Shown piece by piece: positions 57,470 to 64,000 of a stretch of DNA of 64,000 bases. The stretch comes from Bettongia penicillata ogilbyi (Eukaryota > Chordata > Mammalia > Diprotodontia > Potoroidae). The stretch covers positions 930,001-994,000 of the forward strand of contig JAJHZJ010000400.1 in the NCBI GenBank assembly GCA_023548195.1, in the 5' to 3' direction. Position 1 is the first letter of the stretch; each line of letters opens with the position of its first letter. A program made the position numbers and the translations under genes. The notes beneath the pieces are model-generated. The model had not been told where the DNA came from. It saw only the letters and a program-made list of their open reading frames with translations, and searched no databases.

Positions 57470-58110
57470 GGGGGGTGGAGTCAACATAGCAGAGAAGACA
57501 AATTCACTATAGTTCTCCCCCCATAGCCCATAAAATACCTGTAAAAAATGACTCTAAACAAATTCTAGAGCAGCAGAAGCCACAAAACGACGGAGTGAAA
57601 GAGATTTCCAGCCCAAGACAGCCTGGAAGGCTGAAGGAAAAATGTATCGCACTGAGCTCAGAGCAGAGCACAGCCCAGCCTTGGCCATAGTGCACGGCAC
57701 GGACAGGACTAGAAGAGGCTTCAGGGTTCAGGATTATGGTTAGCAGGTGCAGTTCCCAGATTTTTCAACCCACAAACACCAAACACAACTTCAAAGGTCA
57801 GTAAGAAAGCACTTACACCTGGGTGAGAGGGGTGTCTGGCTCCAACCTGGGACCCAGGGCAGGGCAGCCACAGAGGCAGCAGCATTCATTTTTGGAGCCC
57901 TCCTTCTAAATACCCTGGATGAACTGAGCAGCCAGTTTGGGTCTCAGTCCTTAAGGGTGAACCTGGGGTGAGGAGGAGCACTGGCTGGTGCGGTGGAGTT
58001 GGTGGAGGCTGTGGAGAGGGAATCCTACTCACAGATCCTGGGCAGAAAAACTTGTGGTTGCTCCCAGATCAGAGGACTGGGCAGGAAAGGAGTTTCTCTT
58101 TTTCTTCCTC
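57470..58110 (+). mobile_element. LINE-1 5'UTR
   Basis: Starts GGGGGGTGGAGTCAACATAG, with 'CAAATTCTAGAGCAGCAGAA' and 'CCAGCCCAAGACAGCCTGGA'. GC-rich 57640-58090, as in other L1 promoters here. No ORF1 follows. Open frames at 57747-58242 are chance frames in GC-rich DNA. Confidence 0.8.
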
Positions 58111-58850
58111 ACTCCAAACTGGATGATTAATTTATATACCACCCTCTCCTATCAAGCATCACTCTTCTTTCTTTTTGTTTTCCGCATATTACTCAGATCT
58201 CCGTTTTGTCACCAGTTTTTGTCAAGTCCAGAATTCCCCTGAATGAAGAATCCTGTATGTCTCCCATAATCATGGGGTTTACTTTTTGATACCAATGGAA
58301 GAGGAGAACTATCTCCATATTTATTATAGGTTGCAGTTGTACCTATCATTATGAATGCTTACAAAGAGAGGCAATCTGGAGCAGTTGCCATACAGTTTTT
58401 TGGATCCCCATCCTCGAACACCGAAATCCCCATGGTAGTTAGGGAAAACAGACAAAGGCAGGAGGAGCTAGAGAGTGCATCACCGCTAATTGGTGGATAT
58501 TTTAGATTTTGTGCTTAGCAATGAGCTTGGGAGTTAAACCAATGTTCTATCCAAACATAAGCTTGTGTATGGATCATGTACTGGTCACATTTGGGTCACA
58601 ATACTCTTATTATGGATTTTATAGGTCATAGTATCTTAAATTTTGACTCACTAACACAAATGTAATTTTGAAGATAAATTATAATTATAAACAGGTTAGC
58701 ATGCCTGGGCTTCCAACTTTCACAGAGTTTAAGTTTTTATGGATTTTCATTTATTACTGTATTTAAGGGCATTTTTTCCCAATTTGAACCTTACAGTTAT
58801 CAGAAAGAATGACTTAAAATCTAATCTGCAAGTAAGAAAAAAGAAATAGT
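58111..58850. other. No gene recognised
   Basis: Mixed sequence between two L1 5'UTRs with no recognised repeat or frame. Confidence 0.4.
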
Positions 58851-59415
58851 TTAATAGAGCTAAGATGATGAAGTAAAGGCTGAAACTTGCCTGAGCTCTC
58901 CCTCAAGTACCTCCAAATATCTTTTAAAAATGACTGTAAACAAATTTTAGAACAGTAGAACCCACAAAAACATGGAATGAAATCCAAGTCCAAGACAACT
59001 TTCCAGTCCAAAATTCCAGTCCAAGACAACTTGGAAGGTTGGCAGGAAAGGTGTCTTGCCCCTTGGTGAGAGAGTATTGTAGTCCAGTGCAGGTCTAAAT
59101 CACTAGCAGCAGTGATGGACTCCCGATTTCTCACCACACAGATGCCAAAGAAAACTTAGAAGGTCAGCAGGAAGGTGCCTGGGTAAGATTGGAGTGCAAT
59201 CTTAGCCACACCAAATCAAGAGCAGGCATTGAGAGTGACTGAATCAATAGCAGCAGTGGCTGCCTTCAGAGCTCTCAGCTCACAGACTGTAAGGGGGTTG
59301 AACAGCTAGTCAGGAAGAGATTACAGGAGTATTTTTGCTAGCAGTGAGGCAGGACTCTGTTGCTTTACCCATACTCAGATCCAGGTCACATTCTGGGGAA
59401 GCAGTAACAGGGCAA
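58851..59415 (+). mobile_element. LINE-1 5'UTR, another subfamily-like copy
   Basis: Starts 'AGAGCTAAGATGATGAAGTA'. It holds two diverged monomer-like units around 59010-59070 and 59140-59200 ('GACAACTTGGAAGGTTGGCA', 'GAAAACTTAGAAGGTCAGCA') and 'GAGAGTGACTGAATCAATAG' as at 1927. Ends without ORF1. Confidence 0.8.
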
Positions 59416-59429
59416 GTTTACCAAATTTA

Positions 59430-59580
59430 TTTCCTCATTTCACTCTCAAAACAGCTCATATAAAGCAGGTAACATCATATCCAGAGAGGTTAAGTGAATT
59501 AATCACTCAGAGAGCTAGTAAATGTATGAGCAGAATTTGAACCCAGCACTCCTTCCTTTTAATACCATGATATCACTCCA
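59430..59580 (-). mobile_element. MIR SINE, minus strand
   Basis: 'CCAGAGAGGTTAAGTGAATT', 'CAGAGAGCTAGTAAATG' and 'GAATTTGAACCCAGCACTCC' are in reversed-MIR order. Confidence 0.85.
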
Positions 59581-59814
59581 AATCTGTCACAAACATTATT
59601 ATCATTTTTAAACACGTGAAATTACTATCATGATTAATTAATTATAGGTTCATTTTAGATGATTTCTGATGATTTGGATCACTTCTGAATGTATCACAAA
59701 TTGTATAATTATTTAAATCTGATTTTATTTGTATGAAAAAGCTTTCATACCTATAAAGGATCAGAAATACTGAATTGAAGAATCTCTTCTGAAAAGCTTT
59801 AGGTGGTGAGTTGA

Positions 59815-60830
59815 TTTGTTGTCCTTCATTCTTGAAGAGACCAAAATGATTGCACCATGTTGATGTCAAGGAGAAATGTGTCTGCCTGAAGCTGATCAGA
59901 CTAATATTAGCTCAAAATGCTCTACCACATGTAGGGCATAAATGTTACATGTGACCATTTGAAGTGGACATGGCTCTAAATTTGTGAATTTCATATTTCT
60001 TTTGAGCTACTGAAATTCTGCTTTCCTCACACAGTACAAGACCTTCCTTGATGCAGACATAACATCCTGGGTTGTTCCTGTGCCAGTGTCTCCCATGTCT
60101 CACAATCTATTCCAAAGTCCTTAAGGGAGACCTTGAGAGTGTCTTTGTATAAATTCTTCTGACCTCCATGAGAGCATATGCCTTGTCTTCTCCATAAAAC
60201 AGTCTTTTAGGCAAACAGATGTTTGGCATTCAAACAATGTGGACAGCCAATCAGAGATGCATTTCTACAACAGTGTTTGAATGGTTTTCAGTTCAGTCCA
60301 AGAAAGGACCTCTGTGTCTTTTATCTTAAGTTGCCAGGTGATCTTCAGAATCTTCCTAAGACAATTCAAATGGAAGCAATTTAATTTCTTGAAATGACAC
60401 TGGTATACCATCCGCATTTCACAGGCATACAAAAATGAGGTCACCACAATGGTTCTGCAGTTCTTCAAGATGGTGAGCATTCTAAAACCTTTGCTCTCTC
60501 ACACTTAACTTTTTAACCCCCAAACACTGAACTAAGTCTGGCAATGTGTGAATCATCCTCAAGATATATGTGTACATCCTTTGAAAGTGTACTGCTAAAG
60601 TAAGAGAAAGTCATCATTTGTTGTAACTGATGGTTCTGCATACGGATGGTGCAGTGATAGTTGACAAAGAACCTGTGTTTTCCTGGTGTTAATTGTGAAG
60701 CCAAAATTGGCAAAAGCAGAAGATAATGAATCCGTATTTTATTACATCTGTTCTCAATCTCAGAGGCTGCGCTGATTACACAATCATAATCTGTACTGAG
60801 AGGGGAGATTTCCATACTGCGATTCACTCA
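59815..60830 (-). mobile_element. RTE-type LINE 3' end, minus strand
   Basis: Minus-strand frames at 60827-60513 and 60480-60265 read the C-terminal RTE region matching the copy at 50340-50790 (DVHI..DSHIARLSSVFG and FLYACEMRMVYQCHFKKLN). The 3' end at 59815 reads 'TCAAGAATGAAGGACAAC', the same terminus as at 51280. EN and RT core missing: 5'-truncated. Confidence 0.85.
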
Positions 60831-60984
60831 CATGAATAAAACCACAGGACCCAAAAGAAACCATAATTTTTACAGAGGTCATTTCGAATTTTAACCCTGA
60901 AAGCTGGCAAAAATAAAAAAGGCCATTAAGAAACTAACTAAAAGACATTAATATGAATAAAATAAATTTCTCCTTTCTGTTTTG

Positions 60985-63145
60985 TACTTTTTTAAAAAAA
61001 TATTTTATTTGCTTTGAATTTTCTACAATCACTTTCATATATCTTAGATTTCTCCCCCTCCCTTCCACTCTTTTCCCCCTGCTTCCCCCCTCCCTCCTCG
61101 AGACAGCACGAAATCTTATATAGGTACTACATATATGCTCTTATTAAATACATTTTTGCCTTAGTCATTTTGCATAGAATTAAAATGAATGGGAGAAATC
61201 ATAAAACAAAACAAAACATAGCACAAGAGAAAATTGTTTGCTTCTTTCTGTGATCCAGCTCCACAGTTTTTCTCTGGATGTGGAAGGCACTTCGCCAGAG
61301 TTCATTGGGAATTTTTTAACTCCTTGCATTGCTTTGAAGGACTAAAGCCTACCAGAAAAATTGCTCACACACTGTGATTGCTGCTGTGGATAAAGTTTTC
61401 CTGGTTCTGCTCCTTTCACACAGCATCAGTTCATATAAGTCCTTCCAGGTCTCTCTGAAGTCTTCCTGTTCATCATTTCTTATAGCACAATAGTATCCCA
61501 CTACATTCATATACCACAACTTGTTCAGCCATTCCACAATTGATGAATATCCCCTTGATTTCCAGTGTTGGGCCACCACAAAGAGAGCTGCTATAAATAT
61601 TTTTGTACATGTGGGACCCTTTCACATTTTTATGATCTTTTTGGGATATAGTCCTAGACGTGATATTGCTGGGTCAAAGGGTATGCACATTTTTGTAGCC
61701 TTTTGAGCATTGTTGCAACTTGCTCTCCAGAAGAGTTGGATCAGCTCACAGCTCCACCAACAATGAATTACTGTTCCAACCCTCTCACATCTTCTCCAAC
61801 ACTTATCATCTTCCTGATTTGTCATGTTAGCCAATCTGATAGATGTGATGTTTATCTCAGAGTTGTTTTGATTTGCATCTCTCTAATCAATAGTGATTTG
61901 GAGTATTGTTTCATATGACTATAGATAGCTTTAATTTCTTCTTTTGAAAACTACCTGGTAATATCTTTGACTATTTGTCAATTGGGGAATGACTAGGATT
62001 CTTGTAAATTTGACTCAGTTCTCTCCGTCTTTTAGAAATGAGGCCTTTATCACAGACACTAGTTGTAAAAATTCTTTCCCAGTTTTCTGCTTCCCTCCTA
62101 ATCTTGGTTGCATTGGATCTGGTTGTGCAAAACCTTTTCAATTTAATGTAACCCAAATTATCCAATTTGTATTTCATAATGTCCTCTATCTCTTGCTTGG
62201 TCAAAAATTTCTCCATTCTCCATAAACCTTACAAATACATTCTTCCTTGTTCCCGTAATTTGTTCATAATATCAGTCTTTGTACCTAGATCATGTATGCA
62301 TTTGGACTTGATTCTTGTGTACAGTATCAGGCATTGGTCTATGCCCAGTTTCTGCCACACTGTTATCCAGTGTTCCCAGTAGTTTTTGTCAAACAGAGAG
62401 TTCTTATCCCAGAAACTGGGGTCCTTGAGTTTATCAAAAAGTAGACTGCTATATTCATTGACTACTGTGTCTTGAGTACCTAATCTTTTCCACTGGTCTA
62501 CCCCTCTATTTCTTAGCCAGTACCAAGTGGTTTTAATGATTGCTGCTTTATGGTTCAATTTGAGATCTAGTAGGCCATGTTCCCTAGCATTTCTTTCCAT
62601 TAGTTCCCTTGATATTCTGGACCTTTTGTTATTCCAGATGAATTTTTATTTTATTTGTTTTAGCTCTAGAAAATAATTATCTGGTAGTTTGATTGTTATG
62701 GCACTGAATAAACAAATTAATTTAGGTAGAATTATGATTTTTATTATATCAGCTCAGCCCACTTGTGAGCAACTGATTTTTTTCCACTTACTTAGATCTG
62801 TCTTTATTCGTGCAAAAAATGTTTTGTAATTGTGTTCCTATAGTCCCTGGGTTTCTTTTGGCAGGTAGACTCCCAGATGTTTTATCATGTCTACTGTAGC
62901 TTTAAATGGTATTCCTCTTTCTAGCTCTTGTTGGGATTTGTTTGTAATATACAGAAATGCAGGTATTTATCTGGGTTTATTTTATAACTTGCAACTTTGC
63001 CAAAGTTGTTTATTTTTTCAAGTTGTTTTTTATTTGATTCTTTGGGATTCTCTAAGTATATCACCATATCATCTACAAAAGAGTGATAACTTAATTTCTT
63101 CTTTGCCCAGTCTAATTCCTCCTAATTCCTTCTGAGGAAGTTCTG
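60985..63145 (-). mobile_element. LINE-1 3' part: ORF2 RT motif to 3'UTR, minus strand
   Basis: On the minus strand it begins at about 63145 and soon shows YHSFVDDMVIY (63087-63055), the RT catalytic Asp-Asp. Frames 62600-62229 (DLKLNHKAAIIKTTWYWLRN) and 62216-61971 (YIKLKRFCTTRSNATKIRRE) are well-kept ORF2. 61834-61622 is the Cys-rich C-terminus (CWRRCERVGTVIHCWWSCELI). The 3'UTR ends at about 60985 in an A/T-rich tail. Long stretches stay open, so this is one of the youngest L1 copies here. 5'-truncated. Confidence 0.92.
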
Positions 63146-63158
63146 TTAATGTAGAGTT

Positions 63159-63179
63159 GTGTGTGTGTGTGTGTGTATG
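63159..63179. repeat. (GT)n microsatellite
   Basis: About 10 GT units next to the truncated L1 end. Confidence 0.9.
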
Positions 63180-63181
63180 TG

Positions 63182-63830
63182 TAGAATACTTACTTAGCCA
63201 TCATGTTAAACAAAACATTGAAAGTTCAAAGAACCCATTTTTCCATGTCTAGTTAATTTCGTAAAAGCTTCCTAGGTTTTCTGAGCTATGTTTTGTGTAA
63301 TTCTTTTAGCTACAGATGCAGTTTAAAATTAACCATTGTGAATGCATGTGTGCATAGCCACTAACACTTTTAATATTGATTAATGTTTCCCATATATCAA
63401 TGCTGAATAATTATATAGAACATATTGATGATGATATTGTTAATGTGAACTAATGCTCTCTAGAAGAGAACAATTAATTCATTCCTGAACTGGACTCAAT
63501 TTACACTTCAAATAAATGAGACAATGGAACTGAAGCCCCAGCTTGGACAAGTCATGTCACTTTTATAAGCTTTTGCTTCAATAATGTGAGGACTTTAAGG
63601 GTTGTTATATTACTGTTTTTATCATAGACCATTAATAACAATATTTGAATTTAAATAATCCCTTGCATTTGTAATGCAAGGTCAGTTAATGTTTTCAACA
63701 GTATTTCTTTAATCAAAGGATAACGGATCATGTAATTTTAAATTGTTTTTGAGTGATATCATTTTGACAAAATAATGGATCTGTAATGGTTTTTGCAGAT
63801 ATCGTTATCTAGTTTGAAAGGTGTGTTTTA
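63182..63830. other. No gene recognised
   Basis: AT-rich unassigned sequence. It contains a short perfect hairpin at 63661-63681. Confidence 0.4.
63661..63681. repeat. Short perfect inverted repeat
   Basis: CCTTGCATT and AATGCAAGG are complementary 9-bp arms around a TGT loop. ATGCAAG resembles an octamer-type motif, but one such site is weak evidence of function. Confidence 0.8.
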
Positions 63831-63965
63831 CTTAGGTTGTTAGGTCATTTCCAACTCTTCCTAACCCTATGGATTTTTCTTGGCAAAGATTCCAGAGTTG
63901 TTTGCCATTTCCTTCTCAGTTCATTTTACGGATGAGGAGACTATTGTCTATGACACATGGTGCTT
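63831..63965 (-). mobile_element. tRNA-derived marsupial SINE, 3' part
   Basis: 'GTCATTTCCAACTCTTCCTA', 'TTGGCAAAGATTCCAGAG' and 'GTTTGCCATTTCCTTCTCAG' belong to the 3' half of the SINE family at 22340-22590, here without the tRNA-like head. Confidence 0.8.
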
Positions 63966-64000
63966 ATGGGTTGATTGAGGTAAGGGATAGGGAGGCTGTA

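Noticed and set aside
1..64000. CRISPR array, prokaryotic operons or defence system
   Set aside because: No direct-repeat/spacer array, no ribosome-binding-site gene strings and abundant mammalian retroposons; the DNA is vertebrate nuclear.

Overview
The window looks like non-coding nuclear DNA from a marsupial (metatherian) mammal. It is AT-rich and CpG-poor. It is saturated with retroposons of types known from opossum, wallaby and koala genomes: L1 with a start resembling GGAGCCAAGATGGCAGAG, half-L1 (HAL1-like) elements, RTE LINEs, tRNA-derived SINEs with RTE-like tails, and old L2, CR1/L3 and MIR relics. I found no intact cellular gene, no tRNA or rRNA gene and no CRISPR array. Almost all long open frames are pieces of LINE ORFs or chance frames. 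The species cannot be fixed from the sequence alone.

Layout. 1-6500 is a pile-up: L1 3' end, L1 5'UTR with tandem monomers, an RTE on the minus strand carrying a SINE and a scrap of L1 5'UTR, an RTE-tailed non-autonomous repeat, and an LTR. 7000-11350 is mainly L2 (RT and 3' parts), split by a second RTE-tailed repeat. 11350-33000 is repeat-poor, older sequence with scattered MIR, L2, CR1/L3, a hAT-type foldback element with a perfect 8-bp target duplication (12817-13020), and an L1 tail inserted into an L2 relic (18156-18375). 33000-38500 holds a HAL1-like element on the minus strand and an old L1 ORF2 relic on the plus strand. 38500-41650 is mostly unassigned, with another hAT-like element and a solo LTR fragment. 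41650-57500 is a dense nest: L1 with an internal deletion and a hAT insertion, an L1 5'UTR stub with an A tail, a second HAL1-like element, an LTR, and an L1 whose ORF1 is split first by an RTE (48262-51305) and again by a processed pseudogene of the tight-junction gene TJP1/ZO-1 (51470-53524). 57470-64000 has more L1 5'UTR pieces, an RTE 3' end, an inverted L1 3' part and a SINE.

No genes work together here. What can be read is insertion history: target duplications and split ORFs give a relative order of events (L1 before RTE and TJP1 copy; L2 before the L1 tail). The most interesting themes are the ORF1-only HAL1-like elements, the tandem-monomer and modular L1 promoters, and several L1 5'UTR pieces that end in A-rich tracts as if retroposed on their own. 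Family names come from recognition without a database search; boundaries are good to about 10-50 bp unless a target duplication is quoted.
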